Below are positions 24,111-31,207 of a stretch of DNA of 64,000 bases, one piece after another. The DNA is from Planctomycetota bacterium (GTDB lineage Bacteria > Planctomycetota > UBA8742 > UBA2392), in assembly GCA_015075515.1 (NCBI GenBank), contig JABTUE010000003.1:1-64000 (forward strand), in the 5' to 3' direction. Position 1 is the first letter of the stretch. The number at the start of each line of letters is the position of its first letter. Both the position numbers and the translations under genes were made by a program. The notes beneath the pieces were generated by a model. That model had not been told where the DNA came from. It searched no databases and saw only the letters and a list, made by a program, of their open reading frames with translations.

Positions 24111-25915
24111 CAGCCGCCCTTCTTGAGTTCGGCCTCGATCTTGCGCGACAGCGCCTCGGCGGCCTTGCGCTGGTCGCATTCCGGAAAGTGCCGCCACTGG
24201 TCACCCAGGGCCTTCTTCGCCTCTGGGTATTTCTTGCGCTCGAACAGCCCCTGGGCCTTGTCCACGGCGGGCTTGAGTTCCTTGTCGGCCTCTGCTTTTA
24301 CGCCGTCCATGTTGGGCTTGAGCGTTTCCAGCAGCGCGCGGGCCTCAATACCGCTGGGCGCCAGGCGGTAGTCGGCGGTTTCCGCGGCCTCGCGCCAGGC
24401 GCGCAGCCACTTTTTGGACTTGGCCGAAGCGTTGGCTTTCTTGAGCAGCTTGGCCGCTTCTTTTTCCTGTTCGGCGGCCAGTTCGTCGCGCAGCTTGACC
24501 AGTTCGTCGTACAGCGGCAGGCCCTTCCAGTCCGTCAGCGCCTTTTCCAGATCCGCGGTGTCGGTCAGTTCGGCCTTGGCGGCGGCGCGCATGGCCGCCA
24601 GGCGCGCGCGCAGTTCTTCTTCGAATGGTTTGGCCACCTGGTTCAGCCAGGCCTCCTGCCCCAGGTCCTGCACCAGGAACCGCGCGTCGTCAAACAGCGC
24701 CAGCGCCGCGCGGATGTCGTCCTTGACCGCGTCGCGGATTGCTTCGGCCCGGGCGTTCAGCAGTTTCACACAGGCATCCAGCAGCACCAGGCCGGTTTCG
24801 TCCACAGCTTCGCCGCCGGGAACCAGCCGGTGCGACAGCGCCCTGCGCGCGCGTTCTTTGCGTTCTTTCCAGCCCGCGCCGTAGGGCCGGTACAGCGGGT
24901 CGCCCACGAAAATCGCCTGCCAGGAAAGCAACTCGTTGGCGGCCATACCGGCCTCGCCGTACTGCCAGCCGCGGGCCAGCCGGTCCCACATGACTTCTTC
25001 GTAGGGATAGCCGACAGTGTAGGGCTCATAGACCGTGCCGTAGGTGCAGGTGGCGTTCCAGGACAGCAGCGGCCCGACCCAGTGGTTCTTCGTGCCGCGC
25101 ACAGTGGCGGCGCTGAAACTGTGCAGATGCACGTCTATGCCGCCGGTGCGGAACTTGACCGTGCCCTTGGGGTTCTGGCTGCCGGCGTACCAGCCCTGGT
25201 AATGCAGCGGGTTCTCAAACGTTGAAAGGTCCACCACGTCCGGTTTCGTGTCATGGGTAAACGGAATACCCAGCGCCTTCCAGGCCTCGGCCACGCGCAC
25301 CATCTTCTGGTCGCGGTATGTGTAGCCGTCGTTGGCAGTCAGGCCGCGTGTGTCCAGATAGCTGTGGCCTTCGGGGGTCAGGGCCTCGGCCAGAATCGCC
25401 TTTTCCACCAGACCCTTGGCCAGGGCCACGGTTTCGCCGTCCAGCCGCGACACCACCAGCACGCGGTCGTCCAGGGTCAGGGCCTTTTCGCTGTTCAGGT
25501 ACGGGTTGCGGATGGCGGCGTCTGTGTCGCGGCGCTCGGCGCGGATCAGCATCAGTTCGCTGTCCACTGCGGCTTCGTCATGGCCACGGAACTGGTCCAC
25601 GGGTGTCAGGGTGCGCTTGATCTTCAACGGCACACCGCGGCACAGCACCACGCACAGGATGTGGTCGTTGGCCTTTACGTATTCCTCGATCGGCGGCAGC
25701 ACGTCCTTGTTGAACTCGTCGCGGGTAATTTCTTCGTTCTGGCTGGCGCTGATACGCACCAGTTGGGCCGCGGGCACGCCGCGCAGTTGCATGTAGTAGT
25801 CGGCGATTTCGCGGCTGCCCTCGGCCTTGTCGTTGTACACGACCAGCACGTTGGAGGGTTCCAGAGCGTACAGACTGCCGGCCAGCGCCAGCGCCAGACA
25901 AAGTATCCACCGCAT
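24110..25915 (-). CDS. TIGR03790 family secreted protein
   Basis: The 601-residue protein starts at ATG with a signal peptide (MRWILCLALALAGSLYALE). The N-terminal domain carries the family hallmarks NVLVVYNDKAEGSREIADYY, VKANDHILCVVLCRGVPLKI, and later HSFSAATVRGTKNHWVGPLL and AIFVGDPLYRPYG. TIGR03790 has unknown function. From memory it was described as restricted to genomes carrying exosortase/PEP-CTERM-type sorting. Residues about 400-601 are a charged Lys/Glu/Ala-rich helical tail, probably coiled coil. It heads an operon with ribE. The divergent gene on the other strand starts 80 nt away. Confidence 0.85.
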   Translation of the reverse strand: MRWILCLALALAGSLYALEPSNVLVVYNDKAEGSREIADYYMQLRGVPAAQLVRISASQNEEITRDEFNKDVLPPIEEYVKANDHILCVVLCRGVPLKIKRTLTPVDQFRGHDEAAVDSELMLIRAERRDTDAAIRNPYLNSEKALTLDDRVLVVSRLDGETVALAKGLVEKAILAEALTPEGHSYLDTRGLTANDGYTYRDQKMVRVAEAWKALGIPFTHDTKPDVVDLSTFENPLHYQGWYAGSQNPKGTVKFRTGGIDVHLHSFSAATVRGTKNHWVGPLLSWNATCTYGTVYEPYTVGYPYEEVMWDRLARGWQYGEAGMAANELLSWQAIFVGDPLYRPYGAGWKERKERARRALSHRLVPGGEAVDETGLVLLDACVKLLNARAEAIRDAVKDDIRAALALFDDARFLVQDLGQEAWLNQVAKPFEEELRARLAAMRAAAKAELTDTADLEKALTDWKGLPLYDELVKLRDELAAEQEKEAAKLLKKANASAKSKKWLRAWREAAETADYRLAPSGIEARALLETLKPNMDGVKAEADKELKPAVDKAQGLFERKKYPEAKKALGDQWRHFPECDQRKAAEALSRKIEAELKKGG

Positions 25916-25995
25916 GCCCGAATCCTTTCCGCACAAGGGGGCGGGTGCTACCCACAAAACGGCCCGTGCTGCTACATTACGCACCGAGGCCGCGC

Positions 25996-27183
25996 GTGCA
26001 CAAAGGAATCTGGCTGTTCTGGCTGGTTGCAGCCGCCCCGGTTCTGGGGGCCTGCTGCAACTTTGACAAAGACACGCTGGCCCAGGAGGCCGCAAGCCAG
26101 CCCGGCATGCTGGAACTGATCACCGGCCTGATCGAGCGCCGCCCGCCGGAACTGCTGCTGCAGGAGCTTGAGACCCTGGACGCCAAAGACCCCGTGGCGA
26201 CGCTGCGCCGTACCGGGATTCTGGCGCAACTGGGGCGGCTGGACGAAGCCTGGGAGACACTGGAGGGCGGCGCCGGCGCGCCCCTGCCCGATGAAAAGCG
26301 GCTGGATCATGATCTGCTCAGGCTCAAGCTGGGGCTGACGCGCATGCTCAAGGCCCATTCACCGGCCGAAGCCGCGCCGCTGGCGACGCTGTTGCCTGAT
26401 CTGCCGCCGGACCTGTTCGGCAACAGCATCAAGCGGCTGGTGGCGTGGCTGAGCGACCCGCCGCCGGTGCGCGCCAACGAAATGCTGCCCGACATGTTCG
26501 GCCTGCGTTTTGCGCCAAACAAGACGGCGATCACCGACAACAGCCAGCTTGCCGACGCCGGGCTGCAGAACGCGCGGCATCTGCTGGTTCTGTTGTTGCA
26601 GTTTCACCCGGCCTGGGAAAACCCGGATACGTATTACGCGCTGAGCCTGATTCTGGGCGTGGACGGCAAACAGAGCCTGGCCCACGTGGCGCGCCTGCGC
26701 GTGCACGAATTTCTGGCGCAGGGCCATGCTTTTCTGCTGGACGTGCCGGCCGACATCGGCGACCTCAAGCCCCTGTTGTATGCGCGCCAGATGCAACTGG
26801 GCCAACTGGTCGAAATCCGTTCGCTGGACGAACCCCAGAAGGCCGAATGTGCCGCCGAATACGCCCACCGCCGGGCCTATGCCCTGGCGTGGCAGGCCGC
26901 GCGCCAGGAGTTCGTGGACCGCCGGCTGGCCGACGGCCGCCATGTGCGCGAGCCCGACTTCTGGCAGGGCTTCATTCCGCCGGTGCTGACACCGCGCGCG
27001 GGGGCGATTGCGCCGCCGCCGCAGGCCGCGCCGGGGCCCGAGGTTCTGCCCGAACCGCCGGGGCCTCCAGCATCGCAGCCGGCACTGGACATGCGCGTGG
27101 TGGCCGCGGCGGTGGCGGCCGCGGCGCTGGTTCTGGTGCTGACCGCCGTCATGCGCCGCCGGCGCGGAAAGGCCGCGCCATGA
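25996..27183 (+). CDS. Lipoprotein/membrane-anchored repeat protein, first of a tandem pair
   Basis: The 395-residue protein starts at GTG with GAGG 6 nt upstream. The signal sequence ends in a lipobox-like LGAC-C (WLFWLVAAAPVLGACC). The body (25-340) is helical and TPR-like. Short motifs recur in the next gene: NPDTYYALSLILGVDGK here against NPDLFYALSLACALEGR there, and EPDFWQGF against DPGFWSRW. A Pro-rich linker and a last membrane helix plus RRRR (VVAAAVAAAALVLVLTAVM) end the protein. Both lipid and helix anchoring would be unusual; the Cys may instead follow an ordinary cleavage. Function is unknown. It overlaps the next start by 4 nt. Confidence 0.8.
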   Translation: MHKGIWLFWLVAAAPVLGACCNFDKDTLAQEAASQPGMLELITGLIERRPPELLLQELETLDAKDPVATLRRTGILAQLGRLDEAWETLEGGAGAPLPDEKRLDHDLLRLKLGLTRMLKAHSPAEAAPLATLLPDLPPDLFGNSIKRLVAWLSDPPPVRANEMLPDMFGLRFAPNKTAITDNSQLADAGLQNARHLLVLLLQFHPAWENPDTYYALSLILGVDGKQSLAHVARLRVHEFLAQGHAFLLDVPADIGDLKPLLYARQMQLGQLVEIRSLDEPQKAECAAEYAHRRAYALAWQAARQEFVDRRLADGRHVREPDFWQGFIPPVLTPRAGAIAPPPQAAPGPEVLPEPPGPPASQPALDMRVVAAAVAAAALVLVLTAVMRRRRGKAAP

Positions 27184-28364
27184 TCGCGCGCCTGGCGCTG
27201 GTGCTGCTGCTGTGCGCGCCGCTGGCGGCCTCGCCGGCCGACCGCGACCGCCCGGGCGACAACTGGCTGCCGTCGCCGGCCGACGCCTGCGCCGGGCGCG
27301 TGGACGTGTACCCGGCACGGTACTACGAAATGCGCGCCGAGCGCCTGCAGGCCGGTTTTTCAGGCCGCGCGATTGTCACCGAAGACGACCTGCTGGCCGT
27401 GGACGACCTGGCCGTGGCGCTGTTGCGCCTTGGGCGCCCCGACAGCGCGATTGTGTGGCTGGACCGCAAGCAGGCCCCCATTGAAGCCATCCGCGAACGC
27501 GACCCGCGCGCCGGCGTTCTGCACACGGACCGCACGCTCAAGAACAAGGCGATGTGTCTGGTGGCGCGCTGGCGCCAGGGCCAGAACGCAAGCGACCTGG
27601 ACCAGGCGCTGGAACTGCTGCGCCAGGCTGAAACCGCCTCGCGCCATCTGCATGAAAACTGGTTTCTGGCGCGCGAGGTGGAATACCTGCGGGCGCGGCC
27701 CGAACAGCGGGGCACGCTGCTGCCCAACGTGCTGGGCGTGACCGAGGAGCATTTCCGTGACGCGCGTCGCGCGGGCTCGCTGTCGCGGCTGAAGCTCAGC
27801 GCGGCGATTGAAAACATGACCCGGCGCGTCAGCTACGGCGGTGAACGGGAAAACCCCGACCTGTTTTACGCGCTGTCGCTGGCCTGCGCGCTGGAGGGCC
27901 GCGACATGGAGGCGTACTTTGCCTTCGCGCGCGCGGCCCAGCTTGTGGATTCGGGCGCGCGGCTGGCCTGCCGCCACAGTCTGGGGCCCACGGCCCTGCG
28001 CGCGGCGCTGGGCGCGCACCTGAATCCGGGGCGCCAGCAGGAATTTGCCGCGCAGTTTGAGGGGCTGCAGCGCACCGGCGCACAATGGCGGCTGCGCCGG
28101 GCCGAATTTGTCGAACAGGCGCTGGCGCGCGGCGGGCACCCCGACACCGACCCCGGCTTCTGGTCGCGCTGGCAGGACGAAGAAACCCGCGCCGTTGCAC
28201 CCGCCCCGATTACCGATCCGGGCCCGGCCCCCGAGCCGATTGTCGGCACGGCCCTGTTCATCGGCGGCGGGGCCATGGTGCTGTTTCTGTTTCTGGTGGT
28301 GGGCGGCCTGGCGATCTACTTTGCCCGCCGTCACCCGCCGGCCCCCAGCGTAGATGAACTGTAG
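27180..28364 (+). CDS. Membrane-anchored repeat protein, second of a tandem pair
   Basis: The 394-residue protein starts at an ATG overlapping the previous stop (ATGA). It has a signal peptide (MIARLALVLLLCAPLAAS), a helical body with TPR-like stretches (NASDLDQALELLRQAETA), a Pro linker and a C-terminal helix (ALFIGGGAMVLFLFLVV) followed by a short cytoplasmic tail. Sequence similarity to the preceding protein in the central NPD-YALSL and C-terminal DP-FW regions indicates an old tandem duplication. Topology suggests a periplasmic body held at the inner membrane. No function is recognised. Confidence 0.8.
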   Translation: MIARLALVLLLCAPLAASPADRDRPGDNWLPSPADACAGRVDVYPARYYEMRAERLQAGFSGRAIVTEDDLLAVDDLAVALLRLGRPDSAIVWLDRKQAPIEAIRERDPRAGVLHTDRTLKNKAMCLVARWRQGQNASDLDQALELLRQAETASRHLHENWFLAREVEYLRARPEQRGTLLPNVLGVTEEHFRDARRAGSLSRLKLSAAIENMTRRVSYGGERENPDLFYALSLACALEGRDMEAYFAFARAAQLVDSGARLACRHSLGPTALRAALGAHLNPGRQQEFAAQFEGLQRTGAQWRLRRAEFVEQALARGGHPDTDPGFWSRWQDEETRAVAPAPITDPGPAPEPIVGTALFIGGGAMVLFLFLVVGGLAIYFARRHPPAPSVDEL

Positions 28365-28381
28365 GCGGAAGCACCGGCGCT

Positions 28382-28954
28382 TCAGGCCTGTTTGCCCGGC
28401 CCCTTGCCCAGCGGGCCGCCGGGCACGCCGCTGTTGCGTTCGTACCAGCGCGTGGCGTTGTCGAAGTAGGTTTGGGCGCGCCACCTGTTGTGCGCAAACT
28501 CCTCGTCGGTTACCTGGCGCACCACCTTGCCCGGAACGCCCATCACCACACTGCGTGGCGGGATGATCTTGCCTTCGGTGACCATCGCCCCGGCGGCGAT
28601 GATGCAGCCCTCGCCGATCTCGCTGCCGCCCATCACAATCGCGTGCATGCCGATAAGCGTGCAGTTACCCACTTTGCGCCCGTGCACAATCGCGTGGTGC
28701 GCGATGCTGACGTAATCGCCGATCACGTTCTCTTCTTCAGGGTCCACGTGCACGCAGGCCAGGTCCTGCACGTTGGTCATGCGGCCGATGCGGATCGGCG
28801 CGATGTCGCCGCGCAGCACGCAGCCGAACCAGATGCTGCTGCCTTCGCCCACGGTTACACGGTCCACGACAATGGCGTTGGCGGCCTTGAACCAGTTGCC
28901 GGGCATCTTGAGCATCAACGGTTCGGCAAACGACGGCGTGCGCGGGTCGGTCAT
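28382..28954 (-). CDS. Gamma-type carbonic anhydrase family protein
   Basis: The 190-residue left-handed beta-helix protein of the hexapeptide-repeat type has repeated IGxxxxI turns (IRIGRMTNV, VIGDYVSI, EIGEGCIIA). The three metal-binding histidines expected for gamma carbonic anhydrases are at H69 (CVHVD), H86 (SIAHHA) and H91 (IVHG), with correct 5-residue spacing of the last two. It may hydrate CO2 or may be a non-catalytic family member. Its start overlaps the upstream DinB-like stop by 4 nt, so it is the last gene of a moaD-dinB-dinB operon. Confidence 0.9.
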   Translation of the reverse strand: MTDPRTPSFAEPLMLKMPGNWFKAANAIVVDRVTVGEGSSIWFGCVLRGDIAPIRIGRMTNVQDLACVHVDPEEENVIGDYVSIAHHAIVHGRKVGNCTLIGMHAIVMGGSEIGEGCIIAAGAMVTEGKIIPPRSVVMGVPGKVVRQVTDEEFAHNRWRAQTYFDNATRWYERNSGVPGGPLGKGPGKQA

Positions 28955-29451
28955 GGGTTCTCGCGGCTCCAGTCTATGTAATCCGTGGCGGGCGGCTGCT
29001 TTCCCAGCGCGCGCAGACAGGCCGCGATCTGCCCGCGGTGATAGGCCGCGTGCAGGGCCACGTGTTGCAGCAGCTCGTACAGCGGCTGGGTGAACGGCTT
29101 GCCACTGAGGTTTCTGTAGCTGATGCCGACGCGCAGGCGGTCCTCGGTCAGGCCGGCGATCAGCGCCTGTTTGCGCGCCTGCACCTGTTCGTACCAGCCC
29201 AGAAACTCGGCGCGTGTGGCATGGCGGTTGTCGTTGGGCCGTTCGGCGGCGCTTACGCCGTCCACAATGCGCTGCAGCCACAGGTGTTCGGCGTCCACTG
29301 TATGGCAAAACTTCGCACGCACGCTGCCAAAGCCGGGCCCCAGATCACGGGCAAACTCGGCGTCCGTCAGCCCGCGCACGGCCTCTGCCAGCCGGGCCTT
29401 GGCCCAGGCGTCGTGGCGAAATTGCCGCTGGATCGAATGAAGCAGGCTCAT
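28951..29451 (-). CDS. DinB/DUF664-like four-helix metal-binding protein (second copy)
   Basis: The 166-residue helical protein has the DinB superfamily histidines: H in KFCHTVDAEHLWL and the pair in HVALHAAYHRGQIAACLR. Such proteins bind a divalent metal; some act as thiol-dependent S-transferases with bacillithiol, mycothiol or glutathione. It is a tandem paralog of the gene just upstream and exactly the same length. The ATGA overlaps on both sides show tight translational coupling. Confidence 0.88.
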   Translation of the reverse strand: MSLLHSIQRQFRHDAWAKARLAEAVRGLTDAEFARDLGPGFGSVRAKFCHTVDAEHLWLQRIVDGVSAAERPNDNRHATRAEFLGWYEQVQARKQALIAGLTEDRLRVGISYRNLSGKPFTQPLYELLQHVALHAAYHRGQIAACLRALGKQPPATDYIDWSRENP

Positions 29452-29948
29452 TGGTTCTCGCGCAGATAGATCAAGAAATCCGTGCCCGGCGGCTGCTTGC
29501 CGATCGCGCGCAATGCGCTGCTGATCTGCCCCCGGTGATACTGCCCGTGCCACAGCAGTTGCTGCAAGATGTTGCCCAGCGGCATGGCTGCCGGTTCGCC
29601 CTTGAGGTTGCGCCACTCAATCGTGTGGCCGATGCGCTCGTCATCCAGAGTCGCCAGAAAGGCTTCCCAGCGCGCCAGCACGGCGCTTTTGTGGGCCTCA
29701 AGTTCCTTGATGGTGGCAAAGCGCCAGGGGTCGGGCATGGCACCGGGGTTGCGCCCGCCGATGCGTGTCAGCCACAGGTCTATCGCGTCCAGCAGGTGGG
29801 CCCACTTGGAGCCCAGCGAATCCAGCCCCTGCAGGGCGCAGATGAGTTCGCCCTCTTCCACGGTCTTGGTCACCTGCCATTGCCGGTCGCGGGCCCAGGC
29901 GTCATAGGCCGCGTAATGGCGCAGCAGTTCCAGCGTGATCGCGGCCAT
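29448..29948 (-). CDS. DinB-like four-helix metal-binding protein (first copy)
   Basis: The 166-residue protein has the DinB superfamily fold; HLLDAIDLWLTRI and LLWHGQYHRGQISSALRAIG carry the metal-site histidines. It shares the C-terminal motif ALRAIGKQPPGTDF with its neighbour (CLRALGKQPPATDY), showing tandem duplication. It follows moaD with no intervening base between the stop and its ATG. Substrate is unknown. Confidence 0.88.
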   Translation of the reverse strand: MAAITLELLRHYAAYDAWARDRQWQVTKTVEEGELICALQGLDSLGSKWAHLLDAIDLWLTRIGGRNPGAMPDPWRFATIKELEAHKSAVLARWEAFLATLDDERIGHTIEWRNLKGEPAAMPLGNILQQLLWHGQYHRGQISSALRAIGKQPPGTDFLIYLRENQ

Positions 29949-30194
29949 CTATCCCCCACTCACCGGCGGAATGAAAGCCACGGTATGGCCGTCGGCCAGC
30001 GGCGTCGAGTCTGCGGCGAACTCCTCCTGCACTGCCACGCGGCAGGCCTTCAGGGCGTCGCCCAGCTTCGGGTGCGCGCGGGCCAGCAGCTCGCGCAACG
30101 CGCCGGCGGTGGTGCCCGGCGGTACATCGCAGGTTTCCTGGCGCGTGCCCGTGCATTCGGCCAGATGAGCAAAGTAGAGAATCGTGACGCGCAT
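29949..30194 (-). CDS. moaD: MoaD/ThiS-family sulfur carrier (molybdopterin synthase small subunit)
   Basis: The 81-residue ubiquitin-like protein begins MRVTILYFAHLAECTG, contains an acidic/hydrophobic core (TVAFIPPVSGG) and ends in the diagnostic Gly-Gly. That Gly-Gly is adenylated and thiocarboxylated to supply sulfur for molybdopterin. No moaE lies next to it; instead it leads an operon with two DinB-like genes and a gamma carbonic anhydrase. The C-terminal GG would also fit a non-Moco ubiquitin-like carrier. Confidence 0.85.
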   Translation of the reverse strand: MRVTILYFAHLAECTGTRQETCDVPPGTTAGALRELLARAHPKLGDALKACRVAVQEEFAADSTPLADGHTVAFIPPVSGG

Positions 30195-30275
30195 GAACCT
30201 ACTTTGCTGTTAACGAATCCAGTTTGCCATTGGACAATCATCCGGGTGTTCCCGGCAGTTTGGCAGGGGTGTTTC

Positions 30276-31124
30276 ATGCAGAGCCTGCCGCAAGATCAGC
30301 CCAAGTGCCCACCACGCCTCTTTGCGGTGGTATATCTTGTCATTGGCATGTTGGGTTCGCTGCTGATGCTGGGCATCGCCCTGTTCCTGCTGTGGAATGT
30401 GGTGGGCACTCCTGCTGAATTGCAAGACGCCATGGGAAAGGATGCTTTCGTCGCCCTCCTGCCCATTACGATTGTCTCCTATGGTGTCGTGGCCATCGCG
30501 ATTGCCGTGCTATTGCTGGCCTTGGCGCACCTCGCGTTCACCGTGGCGGCCGGCCTGCTGGCATGGAAGGGACGCCCTGCCGGGCTTTACATGGGAATCA
30601 GCCATATTGCCCTTGGCACTCTTGGCAGTCTCGAAGCCACACTTAAGGGAAATCTTGAAGGCCTTGCCCTGCTGGGGGTCACGGCAGGAATTGTCGCGCT
30701 GGGTATCCGGGACCTGCGACGCCTCAAACCTGCTTCGGCCGGGCGCGAACTGCCGGTCCGCGCCCAGATTGCACCCGAGAAAGCCGCCCTTGCCATCCTT
30801 GCACTCGCCGCGTCCGTGGAACCAGATTGCTCGCCGGCTCGGTTGGAGCGCGCCCGCAAGGCCGCACTGAAACTGCTCGGGGTGGAGGCCTCAGGTCTGA
30901 TTACGGCATCGCTGACCACGCCCATCAAGGTCTGGGACCCTGCCCAGCAACTGCATCTCATGGCACAGAACTTGGCTGGCCACGAGAAGGTTGCACTGAA
31001 CCTTGTAAAATGCGTGCGCTGGGTCCTCAATGACGGACGTGATGCCTCTGAGATGGCCGCGTGGTTTTGCCGGGCCGCCGAGGTCGCCCTTGCAGGCGCG
31101 GGACACTCTTCTTCGCGCCCCTGA
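30276..31124 (+). CDS. Membrane protein of unknown function
   Basis: The 282-residue protein starts at ATG 7 nt after AGGGG. Three or four hydrophobic helices occupy residues 15-150 (LFAVVYLVIGMLGSLLMLG, VVAIAIAVLLLALAHLAF, ALLGVTAGIVALGIRDL). The C-terminal 120 residues are soluble and helical (AALAILALAASVEPDC, ARLERARKAALKLLGVE), faintly like a TerB-type bundle. Base composition and codon choice are visibly less GC-rich than the neighbours, so recent acquisition is possible. No family is recognised. Confidence 0.75.
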   Translation: MQSLPQDQPKCPPRLFAVVYLVIGMLGSLLMLGIALFLLWNVVGTPAELQDAMGKDAFVALLPITIVSYGVVAIAIAVLLLALAHLAFTVAAGLLAWKGRPAGLYMGISHIALGTLGSLEATLKGNLEGLALLGVTAGIVALGIRDLRRLKPASAGRELPVRAQIAPEKAALAILALAASVEPDCSPARLERARKAALKLLGVEASGLITASLTTPIKVWDPAQQLHLMAQNLAGHEKVALNLVKCVRWVLNDGRDASEMAAWFCRAAEVALAGAGHSSSRP

Positions 31125-31207
31125 CCATTGAACATGCGGGAAAAAGCGGCATCAGGTCCATGCCGGCCCTATCATTGTGCAATGCTGATTGTTCATTGGT
31201 TACTGCC

